Assembly (NCBI GenBank): GCA_030427705.1 | Contig: JAUIBR010000035.1 | Span: forward strand, 1-64,000 | Origin: a bacterium | GTDB taxonomy: Bacteria > Myxococcota_A > Bradymonadia > Bradymonadales > Bradymonadaceae | Direction of reading: 5' to 3' | DNA: 64,000 bases | Part shown: positions 53,498-62,448 of the stretch, piece after piece | Position numbering within the stretch: position 1 is the stretch's first letter | Layout: each line of letters starts with the position of its first letter | Program-made: the position numbers and the translations under genes | Notes under the pieces: model-generated | Databases searched by the model: none | Seen by the model: the letters and a program-made list of their open reading frames with translations, nothing else | What the model was told of the DNA's origin: nothing

Positions 53498-54820
53498 ATG
53501 CGAATCCATAGACGAAATTTTCTTCGTGGCCTTGGAGCCACTGTCGCGCTTCCGATGCTGCCTTCGCTGAATGCGTACGCACAGGACGGTAACTACCCCA
53601 AGCGCTTGCTCATCATGTTCAGCGCCAACGGTACGGTTCCCGCCACGTGGATTCCAAGCGGTGGCGAAACCGATTTCCAACTGAGTGATATTCTCCAACC
53701 GCTCGCGCCGCATCGCGACCATCTCTTGATCCTGGAAGGGGTCGACATGGTCTCTGCACGCAACGGAATTGGCGACGGACACCAGAAAGGTATGGCGCAC
53801 ATGCTCACCGGTACGGAGCTGCTTCCTGGTCCATTCCAGGGTGGTGGTGGTGCCGGCACCGCGGGTTACGCAGGTGGCATTAGCGTCGACCAACATATCG
53901 CGAACGAGGTCGGTCAGAACGACGTCTTCAAATCTCTGGAGTTCGGCGTTCAATGCGGTGGCAGCAACAACTGGTCACGCATGAGCTACAGCGGGCCGGA
54001 TGCGCCCGTTGCGCCGGAAACGAATCCATATAATGCGTTCGATCGCATCTTCCGAGACATCGGAGGCGATCCATTTGGCCTCGAGCGAATCCGCGCGCAA
54101 CGACAATCCGTACTGGATTTCGTCAAAGACGATTTCGACTCGATTCGTAACAAGGTCGCACAAGCAGATTTGCACCGCATCGATGCTCACTTCGACCATA
54201 TTCGCTCGCTTGAGGGTCGCCTCAGCATGGGCAACGACCTCGGGGTCGCCTGTGAACAGCCGAATCTCGGCCAACAGATCAATCCGGACAACAATGACAA
54301 CTTCCCTGTCGTTGGGCAGTTGATGATGGACATGATCGTGATGGCATTTGCTTGCAACCTGACGAAGGTCGCAACGATGCAGTTCAGCCGCTCCGTCAGT
54401 GGGACTCGCTTCCCCTGGGTCGGCGTGGACGATCGCCACCACGACCTCTCGCATGAAGGCGACAATAACGCGGATGCGGTCACGAAACTAACCACCATCA
54501 ACCGTTGGTACGCCGAGCAATTCGCCTACCTCTGCGATCAAATGAAGCAGATTCCAGAAGGCAACGGCACGATGCTCGATAACACCGTGATCGTCTGGTG
54601 CAACGAGCTTGGAAAAGGAAATAGCCACACGCGAAACAACGTGCCTTACGTCATGGCAGGCAGCGGCGGCGGCCACTTCCAGACCGGTCGATTCCTTGAA
54701 TACAACGACGATCCGCACAACAACCTGTTGGTGTCGCTGTGCAATGCGATGGGCGTACAGACCAACACGTTCGGCAACCCCGCTTACTGCACGGGGCCAT
54801 TGGCGGGTCTGACGGGCTAG
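53498..54820 (+). CDS. DUF1552 protein with Tat signal
   Basis: The product is 440 residues from ATG 53498. The N-terminus MRIHRRNFLRGLGATVALPML contains a twin-arginine motif (RRNFLRG), so export through the Tat pathway in folded form is expected. DUF1552 features: LLIMFSANGTVPATWIPSGGE, LSDILQPLAPHRDHLLILEGVDM, GDGHQKGMAHMLTG, DLSHEGDNNADAV and VIVWCNELGKGNSHTRNNVPYVMAGSGGG. It follows the DUF1592 gene by 10 bases; the two families co-occur widely. Tat use may indicate a bound cofactor. Function unknown. Confidence 0.9.
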   Translation: MRIHRRNFLRGLGATVALPMLPSLNAYAQDGNYPKRLLIMFSANGTVPATWIPSGGETDFQLSDILQPLAPHRDHLLILEGVDMVSARNGIGDGHQKGMAHMLTGTELLPGPFQGGGGAGTAGYAGGISVDQHIANEVGQNDVFKSLEFGVQCGGSNNWSRMSYSGPDAPVAPETNPYNAFDRIFRDIGGDPFGLERIRAQRQSVLDFVKDDFDSIRNKVAQADLHRIDAHFDHIRSLEGRLSMGNDLGVACEQPNLGQQINPDNNDNFPVVGQLMMDMIVMAFACNLTKVATMQFSRSVSGTRFPWVGVDDRHHDLSHEGDNNADAVTKLTTINRWYAEQFAYLCDQMKQIPEGNGTMLDNTVIVWCNELGKGNSHTRNNVPYVMAGSGGGHFQTGRFLEYNDDPHNNLLVSLCNAMGVQTNTFGNPAYCTGPLAGLTG

Positions 54821-54903
54821 AAAGCGTTTCCGACATTTCACTTTCGAGCTTTCAAACGTGTGATATGCTTAGCTCAATCTTCTAGAGATTTGAGCTTAGG
54901 CAC

Positions 54904-56544
54904 GTGGCTGTAACCGACGTTACTGTGGGGATGGACCTGCCTGTTGCCCTTCCGCAACCAGGTCACATCTTCGAAAACAAGTACCGAATCATCGAACTCA
55001 TCGGTTCGGGCGGGTTTGCGCAGGTGTATCACGCCTCGCTCGAGGATGTAGAGCGCTCGGTCGCGATCAAGATTCTCACCCCACACACCGACCCAGATTT
55101 GGGGGACAAACTCTACCCGCAAGAGATCGACGCTCGATTCTTGCGGGAAGCCAAGATGGTCGCCGACCTCCGGGACCCGCACACCATCACGATGTACGAC
55201 TTTGGCCGGGCGCAAAACGGTCTACTGTACATGGTGTTCGAGTACGTTGATGGCCGCGCCCTCAACGAGGTCCTCTTTGAAGATGGGCCGCTTCCACCTG
55301 ATTTGGTGACGACGATCCTAACCCAGGTATTGCGTAGCCTGCGTGAAGCGCATGCGAAGAACATCCTGCACCGCGATATCAAGCCTGCGAACATCATGCT
55401 CTACGAGTACCTGGGCGAGAAGAGCGTCAAAGTACTCGATTTCGGAATCGCCAAGCCGATGATGGCCCCTCCGACAAATCCTCAAGGATACGACGTCACG
55501 CAGGCGGGCATCATGATGGGGACACCCCGTTACATGTCCCCTGAGCAGATTTGCGGACACCAGCTGTCAGGCGCGTCCGATATCTACAGCCTCGGCCTTG
55601 TCGCCTATGAGCTTCTGACGGGCGTGCCCGCGATTGAACAAACGACTTCACCGACGATCGTGCGACGCCAGCTCGGCCCCGACGAGTTCCGCTTGCCCGC
55701 ACAGCTTGCCGTTCCGAATGAACTACGCCATTTGGTTGATGGCATGACCGCCAAGGACCTGAATCACCGGTTCCGCAACGTTCAAGAGGTGCTCGATGTC
55801 ATCAAGAACATGAACGTCCCATCTCATGTGAATGCTCCGTCGACTTCGCCAGATGTCGAGCCCACGGAACCTTTGAACATGAATCACCTGGGCATGTTCG
55901 GTGGCCAGCAACCATCCCCCACGCCTTCGGGCATGCAACCGCAACCACAGGGGTTTGGGCAGCCTCCGGCTCAGCAGCCGCAAGGATTTGGCGCACCTAG
56001 CGCGCCGTTTGGCCCAGCTTCACCGCCAACGGGTTTCGGCACGATCATGCCACAGCAGCAATCCGGACCTGTGGCTCCAGCTGGATCGGTCAATCAACCA
56101 AAAGATACGCCGATTACGATTGAACGCAGCCAACACGGATTACAGGTAGTAATTCCAGGAACGCCTCGCAAACAATCGATGATCATGGTTGGCGGCGCAG
56201 GGCTGTTGTTCGTCCTGTCGCTCTGGCTCTTCGTGATCCCATTGATTCTCATCGCGGGTGTTGTCGCAGTAGTTGCATTCGGCTTCATGTTCCGCACTGC
56301 CACCATTCAGATATCCTCGCAAGGATGGACGTTGACACACACATTCTTAACTATGTCCAAGACAAACTCCGGCTCCCTGGAGCAGTTTGTATGCATGCGG
56401 GAAGACATCGAGAACGACAAACGCTACCTACGACTCATCTCTGAGCGAAAAGCTATCACGGTGTTCTCGGATTTGACGCCAGGCGAGAATGCCTGGGTCT
56501 CAAGCGAAGTGAATGCCTACGTGCAATCCATCACGCGCGGCTAA
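54904..56544 (+). CDS. Membrane-anchored Ser/Thr protein kinase
   Basis: The product is 546 residues from GTG 54904 (ATG 54931 possible). Kinase domain about 25-300, complete: GSGGFAQVYHA, VAIKIL, HRDIKPAN, VLDFGIA, GTPRYMSPEQ. A Pro/Gln/Gly-rich linker (about 320-400, many PQ and QP) follows, then two adjacent transmembrane segments (MIMVGGAGLLFVLSLWLFV and LILIAGVVAVVAFGFMF). A C-terminal domain of about 85 residues faces the cytoplasm if both segments cross. Likely a signalling kinase at the inner membrane; targets unknown. It is preceded by an 83-base gap after the DUF1552 gene. Confidence 0.9.
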   Translation: MAVTDVTVGMDLPVALPQPGHIFENKYRIIELIGSGGFAQVYHASLEDVERSVAIKILTPHTDPDLGDKLYPQEIDARFLREAKMVADLRDPHTITMYDFGRAQNGLLYMVFEYVDGRALNEVLFEDGPLPPDLVTTILTQVLRSLREAHAKNILHRDIKPANIMLYEYLGEKSVKVLDFGIAKPMMAPPTNPQGYDVTQAGIMMGTPRYMSPEQICGHQLSGASDIYSLGLVAYELLTGVPAIEQTTSPTIVRRQLGPDEFRLPAQLAVPNELRHLVDGMTAKDLNHRFRNVQEVLDVIKNMNVPSHVNAPSTSPDVEPTEPLNMNHLGMFGGQQPSPTPSGMQPQPQGFGQPPAQQPQGFGAPSAPFGPASPPTGFGTIMPQQQSGPVAPAGSVNQPKDTPITIERSQHGLQVVIPGTPRKQSMIMVGGAGLLFVLSLWLFVIPLILIAGVVAVVAFGFMFRTATIQISSQGWTLTHTFLTMSKTNSGSLEQFVCMREDIENDKRYLRLISERKAITVFSDLTPGENAWVSSEVNAYVQSITRG

Positions 56545-56552
56545 GTCACAAG

Positions 56553-56966
56553 CTAGTTTGGAAGCGGGGGAGGCGTCACTTCAATGAACTCGACGACGTA
56601 CTCTGAGTACTCTTCGGGCTTCGCGCCCAACGCCTTGGCGACGCGCGTGATGTACATGCTTTCGCTGAGATCATGAACGTCATCGGCCTCAACCACTCGC
56701 GCCAACAACGCAAAGACGGCATGCCGTTGCGATGCATTGAAGTTCAACGTGCCGCAAGCGCCCTCAACATCAAATGAATCCTCGTCGAACGACGTCAGCT
56801 TCATTTCGATCTCGTCGGGAAGGCGTCCGTCTTTGACCAACTCACTCAAAATAGAGGTGATGACCTCTGCCTCGCGTCCGTCGTAGTCAGCGTCCGCGTA
56901 GGCTGCGCCCAAAAGTACTTCTGCAAGCGTCGAAAGTTGATCCGAGTCAATCTTTAGGGTGTTCAT
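56553..56966 (-). CDS. TerB-like protein
   Basis: The product is 137 residues from ATG 56966; the longer frame to 57038 has no support. Helical, acidic: LAEVLLGAAYADADYDGREAEVITSILSEL, FDVEGACGTLNFNASQRHAVFALLARVVEADDVHDL, YITRVAKALGA. The pattern of two helix pairs with DxDxDxxE-type acidic turns matches the TerB fold, a metal-binding helical module linked to tellurite-type stress and kinase signalling. It is convergent with the kinase gene, ending 8 bases away. Confidence 0.7.
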   Translation of the reverse strand: MNTLKIDSDQLSTLAEVLLGAAYADADYDGREAEVITSILSELVKDGRLPDEIEMKLTSFDEDSFDVEGACGTLNFNASQRHAVFALLARVVEADDVHDLSESMYITRVAKALGAKPEEYSEYVVEFIEVTPPPLPN

Positions 56967-57037
56967 TCGAACTAACCTTTTTTCGTTCAAGTTGAGGAAA
57001 CCCAACCTAATCCGATCCGCCTCAACATGGCAACCCA

Positions 57038-58360
57038 TTAGTCGCCGAGTCGCTCACCGGCAACGTACGTGGCGGACACCGCGTCGGGAGTCATGGACAA
57101 GACAACATCATTTAGGACGGAATCCGCATCAGCCCCGCGTAGAGTGCGATGGTTGAGGTCGATGACAACAAAGTCGGCACACTCGCCCACGTCCAGCGTG
57201 CCAGCGTGCAGGTGTAGACATCGAGCACCGTATTCTGCGCTGGTGGGCATCAACGACTCCCATACATCCCGTCGTTCGACGCCCAGACGGCGAGCCTCGA
57301 TCGTTGGCAGCGCATTGCGTGCTTCATGGCGAAGGCGTTCGTGATACTCGATCACTCGCATCTCTTCCCAGAGATCGATGTTTGTATGGCTATCGCTCCC
57401 CAAGCTTACTGGAATCTGTCGCGTCCAGAGCTCAGATGCTGGAAGGAACCCATCTCCAAGATTTCTCTCTGTCGTCGGGCACGCGCAGACATAGGGTTTA
57501 TGCGCTTCTGCGACATCGAGTTCATCAGTGGTGAGGTGCGTGGCATGGACCAATGTCACGGTCTTCGCCTGCTCAAAAACGCCCAGGTCTTGGAAGGCGA
57601 TAAGCGGCTCAACGCCATATTCTTCGAGGCTTTCCTCTATTTCGCGTCGTTGTTCGCAGGCATGGATATGAAACGGAACATTGTGCTCGCCGGCGTACTT
57701 GCTGATCTGCGTCAACCACTCGCCGGGAACCGCTCGAATACTGTGCGGTGCCACTCCAATCGTGACATACGGGTCACCAGCGTAGTGAGTGCGCAGTGCG
57801 TCAACACGGCTTAAATACTGGTCGACAGTCGGTTCGATGAACCGTCTTTGGCCTTGTGTTGCTGGGCGATTGTGGCCGCCGCGGTGGTAGGCCACCAACA
57901 ACAGACAAATGCGCAGACCAACGTCTCGAGCAGCAGCAATCACGCGATGCGCAAGCTCATTCGGATCATCGTATCGCGTGCCGTCAGGCTGATGATGGAT
58001 GTAGTGGAACTCTCCGACGGAGGTGATGCCCGTTTCGGCCATCTCCAGGAAAGCCGCGCGCGACGCGGCATAGATTGCTTCCGGGTCCAGCGTCAATGCC
58101 GCCGCATACATCTGGTCGCGCCATGTCCAGAAGTCGTCGTCAAGCCGTGCGCGGTCGACGTACTCGGTCCTACCCCGAATCAGGCGCTGAAATGCGTGGC
58201 TGTGAGCATTCACAAGCCCAGGAAGAATCAGAACATCGCCCAAATCCACGGCGGGGGCGTCGGAAGACGCCACAACGCGGCCTTTCTCGACACAGAGTTC
58301 CCCGTGTTGGAGTTGACCGTTTTGGTAGATGTAGCTGGCTTGGAATCGCCGCGATATCAT
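57038..58360 (-). CDS. hutF: Formimidoylglutamate deiminase-like amidohydrolase
   Basis: The product is 440 residues. HutF (formimidoyl-L-glutamate + H2O to formyl-L-glutamate + NH3, histidine degradation) is suggested by LPGLVNAHSHAFQRLIRG (metal HxH), FHIHACEQRREIEE, LVHATHLT, YVCACPTTERNLGDG and PVSLGSDSHTNIDLWEE. The zinc ligands and the NLGDG motif are in the expected order. ATG 58360 overlaps the stop of the upstream gene at ATGA. That upstream gene is a large surface lipoprotein, an unusual partner. No other hut gene is in view, so a different guanidine or amidine substrate cannot be excluded. Confidence 0.85.
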   Translation of the reverse strand: MISRRFQASYIYQNGQLQHGELCVEKGRVVASSDAPAVDLGDVLILPGLVNAHSHAFQRLIRGRTEYVDRARLDDDFWTWRDQMYAAALTLDPEAIYAASRAAFLEMAETGITSVGEFHYIHHQPDGTRYDDPNELAHRVIAAARDVGLRICLLLVAYHRGGHNRPATQGQRRFIEPTVDQYLSRVDALRTHYAGDPYVTIGVAPHSIRAVPGEWLTQISKYAGEHNVPFHIHACEQRREIEESLEEYGVEPLIAFQDLGVFEQAKTVTLVHATHLTTDELDVAEAHKPYVCACPTTERNLGDGFLPASELWTRQIPVSLGSDSHTNIDLWEEMRVIEYHERLRHEARNALPTIEARRLGVERRDVWESLMPTSAEYGARCLHLHAGTLDVGECADFVVIDLNHRTLRGADADSVLNDVVLSMTPDAVSATYVAGERLGD

Positions 58361-60879
58361 CGGCGCCGTCTCAGCAGGCCGACAAACCCCAGCAGAATGA
58401 ATAGCACGGCATCGGAAGGGGCCTCGGTCTGGACGGTCGTGCAACCACCGTCGTCGCCGCCGCCGCCGCCACCGCCACCGGTTCCCATGTCTGGGTCATC
58501 GGTGGAAACGCATTCACCTTCAACACAGGCGAAGCCTTCGACGCAGTTCACGTCATCAGTGCAGCTCGTCTCGCAGCCAGCGGAACTGCAGCTGTTGTAA
58601 GGGGCGCAGTCTTCAACGGTAACGGTGCCGCATTGGCCCATACCATCACACTGTGCGGATGGTGTGAACTCGCCAGACGTACAGACAGCTTCGCCGCATT
58701 CGATATCGGTGCCGAAGAATGCGCATTCGCCAGCGCCATCGCATTCTCCGGTTCGGCCGCAGGATGTTTCGGACTCTCGCTGGCAACCATCTGCACGTGG
58801 TGGCTGTTTCCCGGCAACGACAGGTGCACATGTGCCGTCAGGCTCACCGGTGTCGCGGTTAAAGCAGCTGTCACAAGGTCGGTCGCACGCCGAATCGCAG
58901 CACTGACCGGTGGTCAGACCGCCCACGCAGGGGCCTTGGAAGCAGAAATCGTCCGAGATGCACAATCCAGATGCGAATCCGCGAGCGCGTGTCCACGCAA
59001 TCGCGCGAATCGGCCGTTGGTCAAGCAGTGCGATGGGTGCGCGCAACGGCTGCAATTCCGGCGATAGGCGGCGCATTGCGCCAAAGTCTCCGCCAACCAA
59101 GAAGTTGGAACCGTTGAAGAACACGTCGCGGATATTGAATCCGTTCAGGGCTTCAAAAGGTGAGTCGACCGTCGAACCTTCGCCAGACACCCGCTGAATC
59201 AGGCCTCCAGAGCCACCAACGAGGAATTCAAGACCAGTAAACTCGACAGCAAAAGCTGACCCAGGGAAGTTCGGGATTTCTTGAACAGCGCCCGGCGAAC
59301 CATCACGCTGAACGGTTGCATAGGCAGCATTGCCATTTGCGCCTTCTCCGACGATTAGCCACAGTCGGCCGCTCCATCGTGCGTCGTGAATCTGTGTGAA
59401 GCCGGTCATCGTTACCGGGCCGCCTGACTCCGTTCCGTCACCACGCAGACGTTGAATCGTGTCACCACCACCGATGAGATAGAACTCCCCGCTCCAAGCC
59501 GCAAAATTAATGGCGGTGCCGCCGTTCTGAGTTTGCGAGCTGCCTTGCGGAGCACCTGCCTCGTCGATGACCTGAACAAATCCGCCCTCACCCGCAACGA
59601 TGTAGGATTCACCATTGTAGCTGGCGGCGAACAGGTCGGGGTTGCCGCTCAACTGTGCGCCAGAACCCATTGCGGTCCCAGTATCGTCGACCAGTTGAAC
59701 TCGACCATCGTCTCCAGCCAGCAGGATTGCGTTCTCGCCAACCGCTGATGCGCGGACCGCCGATTGGCTGACTGGCGTGAGCACCCGAAGTGGCGACAGG
59801 TCCGCTGCTGCAAACTCCGCGAACCCAATGGCTCCAATGACGAACGTCAATCGATTGTCTGCGACGCGTGCAGCGGTCGCGGTCTGTAGCGTTGCCAACT
59901 GCAGCGGTGAATCGATTGGACCACCGTTCGCGGCAGCGCGTTGGACCCATCCGTCTTGTCCCAAAATGACAAACTCGGTGCCCGTCCACTCGATTTTATG
60001 GACGCTTCGACCACCCAGGACGTTCTGCCACGACGGTGGCGTTCCTGGCGTTGTTGGGTCCCAAAGGCCGAAACGGCCATCAGCAGTTCCTAGCGCGATG
60101 TTTCCATCGACGTAGACGGCGTCTTGAATATCGACGTTCGCGTCAATCGTCTGCGCCGGCGCCACGAAGCCCTGCGCGCTGACGCGATGGGCTGAGCTCG
60201 CACCAAACACCCACCACGCCGATACTTGCTGGCTGGATGGTTCTGCTTCTGTTGTGATTGCTCGAATGTCATTGAAGTCGATCGTGCCCGTAATCGAGGC
60301 GCAAGCAGAAACGGCCGGGTTGCAGGAGCGTAAAGCACCATTGCCACCCACGAGCCACGAACCGCCGTTCCAGGCGCCATCAACGATGTTGCCACCGGTC
60401 ACTGCGACGAACTCGTTCGTCGTTGGCTCACCTTCGGAGTCCAAGAGTTGCACGCGACCCGCGCCACCGCCGACGAGCCATCCGTTGTTTCCCGCCACGA
60501 TGAAGTTCGCCGTTTCGCCGGACAGGATGGTCCGCACGTCTTTCAGACGCTCGGCGTTGTTGTCGACGGCTTGCGCTTGTCCCTCGCCGACGAGGATCCA
60601 TCGGTCGGTTCCGGCCGCGGCATCGGTAACCACGCTACCACCGAGTACGAAACGCCCGGTCACGACATTGGGTTCACCGTCCTGACCGCCAACCATCTCA
60701 AGCACGCCACCATCACCTGCGACCATCCAGTTGTCGCCATTTGCGTCGACAACAGCTTGCTCAACTACAACTGGTGTAGGAGCAGAATCCACTTTGGTGG
60801 GCTCAGTTGGGTTGTTATCCACGCATGCGGTCAAGCCGCAGGCAGTAGCGATCGTTAGCCAAAAAAATCGACGTGACAT
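58357..60879 (-). CDS. Large lipoprotein with BNR-like repeats and MYXO-CTERM tail
   Basis: The product is 840 residues. ATG 60879 follows GAGGACG and gives a signal peptide with lipobox (TIATACGLTAC). Residues about 40-560 carry repeated 'W.V.GDGG...D' and 'FIVAGNNGWLVGGGAG' blades, a beta-propeller of photosystem/BNR type. A Cys-rich segment (about 600-790: CCDSACDRPCDSC, CGRTGECDGAGEC, CETSCTDDVNC) follows, then GGGGGGGGDDGGC, a hydrophobic helix (AVLFILLGFVGLL) and RRRR: a MYXO-CTERM-like tail. It thus has both a lipoprotein N-terminus and a C-terminal sorting signal. It is co-transcribed with the HutF-like gene. Confidence 0.85.
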   Translation of the reverse strand: MSRRFFWLTIATACGLTACVDNNPTEPTKVDSAPTPVVVEQAVVDANGDNWMVAGDGGVLEMVGGQDGEPNVVTGRFVLGGSVVTDAAAGTDRWILVGEGQAQAVDNNAERLKDVRTILSGETANFIVAGNNGWLVGGGAGRVQLLDSEGEPTTNEFVAVTGGNIVDGAWNGGSWLVGGNGALRSCNPAVSACASITGTIDFNDIRAITTEAEPSSQQVSAWWVFGASSAHRVSAQGFVAPAQTIDANVDIQDAVYVDGNIALGTADGRFGLWDPTTPGTPPSWQNVLGGRSVHKIEWTGTEFVILGQDGWVQRAAANGGPIDSPLQLATLQTATAARVADNRLTFVIGAIGFAEFAAADLSPLRVLTPVSQSAVRASAVGENAILLAGDDGRVQLVDDTGTAMGSGAQLSGNPDLFAASYNGESYIVAGEGGFVQVIDEAGAPQGSSQTQNGGTAINFAAWSGEFYLIGGGDTIQRLRGDGTESGGPVTMTGFTQIHDARWSGRLWLIVGEGANGNAAYATVQRDGSPGAVQEIPNFPGSAFAVEFTGLEFLVGGSGGLIQRVSGEGSTVDSPFEALNGFNIRDVFFNGSNFLVGGDFGAMRRLSPELQPLRAPIALLDQRPIRAIAWTRARGFASGLCISDDFCFQGPCVGGLTTGQCCDSACDRPCDSCFNRDTGEPDGTCAPVVAGKQPPRADGCQRESETSCGRTGECDGAGECAFFGTDIECGEAVCTSGEFTPSAQCDGMGQCGTVTVEDCAPYNSCSSAGCETSCTDDVNCVEGFACVEGECVSTDDPDMGTGGGGGGGGDDGGCTTVQTEAPSDAVLFILLGFVGLLRRRR

Positions 60880-60991
60880 GAACGTCCTCAAATAAAATCG
60901 GAAACGGTTTGGACAAGCGGACGATAACGGACCTGAACGTGAAAGGTAAGTGCCCTCACGAACGCACGCGAACGTTATCAGGAGATGCATG

Positions 60992-61492
60992 ATGCGCAAC
61001 CCAAACCACCAACCGCTTGTGGATAGCGGTACAATCACAATTCGCCTCAACGATCCCATCACCGATCTTAGTTTGGTGCTCATCGCTGAGCTGCTAGACC
61101 GACTGGCCTTCGAAATGGGAAAAGCAGGATGTGTTGGCCATGACGGAGAACTCAATGGACTGCACTATCGGGCTGAATGCGTTGGACAAGAGGTATCAGT
61201 CCTTGTGTTCCCGTCCAATGCGAACCGAATTGCCTACCAGAACGCCATCAACAGCGAGCCATTTGCGGGTGAAGATTTGCAATACCTGGTCGCCACGCAT
61301 GTGCCGCGATCGGCTGTCGACCCGGCCCTACGCAGTCGCCTTGCAAAGCTCGGGGTAGCACGCGGCCTGGCCGTGAGCCGCTTCGGCCGTCATGGTCGGC
61401 GCGAAGAAGTCCGTGAACTCGATGCCCGTCTCATCGTCCGAAGTGCCCATGAATCTGTGGGAAACGTGCGGCGGCTGACGGTCGCGGCCTAG
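60992..61492 (+). CDS. Soluble protein, unknown
   Basis: The product is 166 residues from ATG 60992; GGAG lies 7 bases upstream. ATG 60989 is equally possible, and the frame opens at 60950. Mixed alpha/beta (LSLVLIAELLDRLAFEMG, GEDLQYLVATHVPRSAVD, RFGRHGRREEVRELDARLIV). No family recognised, no signal peptide. Convergent with the TPR gene, sharing 4 bases (CTAG) at the stops; divergent from the large lipoprotein gene. Confidence 0.6.
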   Translation: MRNPNHQPLVDSGTITIRLNDPITDLSLVLIAELLDRLAFEMGKAGCVGHDGELNGLHYRAECVGQEVSVLVFPSNANRIAYQNAINSEPFAGEDLQYLVATHVPRSAVDPALRSRLAKLGVARGLAVSRFGRHGRREEVRELDARLIVRSAHESVGNVRRLTVAA

Positions 61493-62448
61493 CGCAGCGC
61501 GGCTTGGAAGAGCTCGGCAGCATCCGTTGCGCGACCCATCCTCTGCAGGATCATTGCGCGAACAACCTTGATGTAAGGGAGGTGGCCCGGACGCGAATCC
61601 TGAGCGACACGTGCGTATGCGTTAACCGCCTCAAGCGCGGGTTGGTAGCTCTCAATTTCGGTAAGGGCTACGATTTCGTACCACGCCACGAACTTGAGAT
61701 CTGGGTTCTTCGTGCGCGCGACCGCGGCGAGCTTTGCGGCGTCGTCCGCTTGGTTTGTCAGTAGTGCGATTCCGGTTTCGACGATGGCAGCACGCCGCGA
61801 AATGATGTCTCTAACTGCCGGGTCTGAACTCACCTCGCGTGCCGCATCGAGCCGCTCGCTCTGCAACTGCCACTGTTCGAGATCCAGATTCGGCATTAGC
61901 TCGTTCTCGGCCGGCAGCAGGTCAGATTCGAACTGGTTAAGCAACCCCTGCGACAAGAGTACCCGCACGTCCACCAAGTCCGGCTGGGCGTAGCCCGTGC
62001 GGAGCAACGTCTCATAGAGAGCCCATGCGCCTCCGCCGCCCTTTGCGTAGAAGCGTCCAGCCTCGAGTTCTTTTTGAAGCGCGGCACGTGCGAGGCGCTG
62101 GTCTTCGGGAATCACCCAGACCTCATCGGCGGAACGGGATGCCGCGAGGCTTCGCTCCGCCTTGATTTGCTCGATGTCCGCAGCAGCAGGATCGGCGAGC
62201 CTCAGGTAGTTGTCGTAAAAGACGACGGCGCGTGAATACGTGTCCATCCAGAACAATGACCGAGCCAGATTCCGATACGCTTCGGCGCGTCGGGGCTCCT
62301 TCTGGATTGCCGCGACATAGGACTTGGAGGCCGATGCGTAATCGCCCTTGTTGTAAGCCGCATTGGCGACTTTCATGGACTCATCCCAGCTCAGAGCCCA
62401 GCCCACCGCAGGAAACAGCACGATCAGCGCGAAGATGATGGCTCTCAT
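61489..62448 (-). CDS. Exported TPR protein
   Basis: The product is 319 residues with a signal peptide (MRAIIFALIVLFPAVGWA) and no lipobox. Tetratricopeptide-like repeats are clear near the N-terminus (MKVANAAYNKGDYASASKSYVAAIQKEPRRAEAYRNLARSLFW; key pattern W..A/Y..G.Y..A...Y..A) and near the C-terminus. Predicted periplasmic scaffold. It overlaps the PEGA-barrel gene at ATGA, so the two are translated together, perhaps as partners in an envelope complex (inference). Confidence 0.8.
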   Translation of the reverse strand: MRAIIFALIVLFPAVGWALSWDESMKVANAAYNKGDYASASKSYVAAIQKEPRRAEAYRNLARSLFWMDTYSRAVVFYDNYLRLADPAAADIEQIKAERSLAASRSADEVWVIPEDQRLARAALQKELEAGRFYAKGGGGAWALYETLLRTGYAQPDLVDVRVLLSQGLLNQFESDLLPAENELMPNLDLEQWQLQSERLDAAREVSSDPAVRDIISRRAAIVETGIALLTNQADDAAKLAAVARTKNPDLKFVAWYEIVALTEIESYQPALEAVNAYARVAQDSRPGHLPYIKVVRAMILQRMGRATDAAELFQAALR

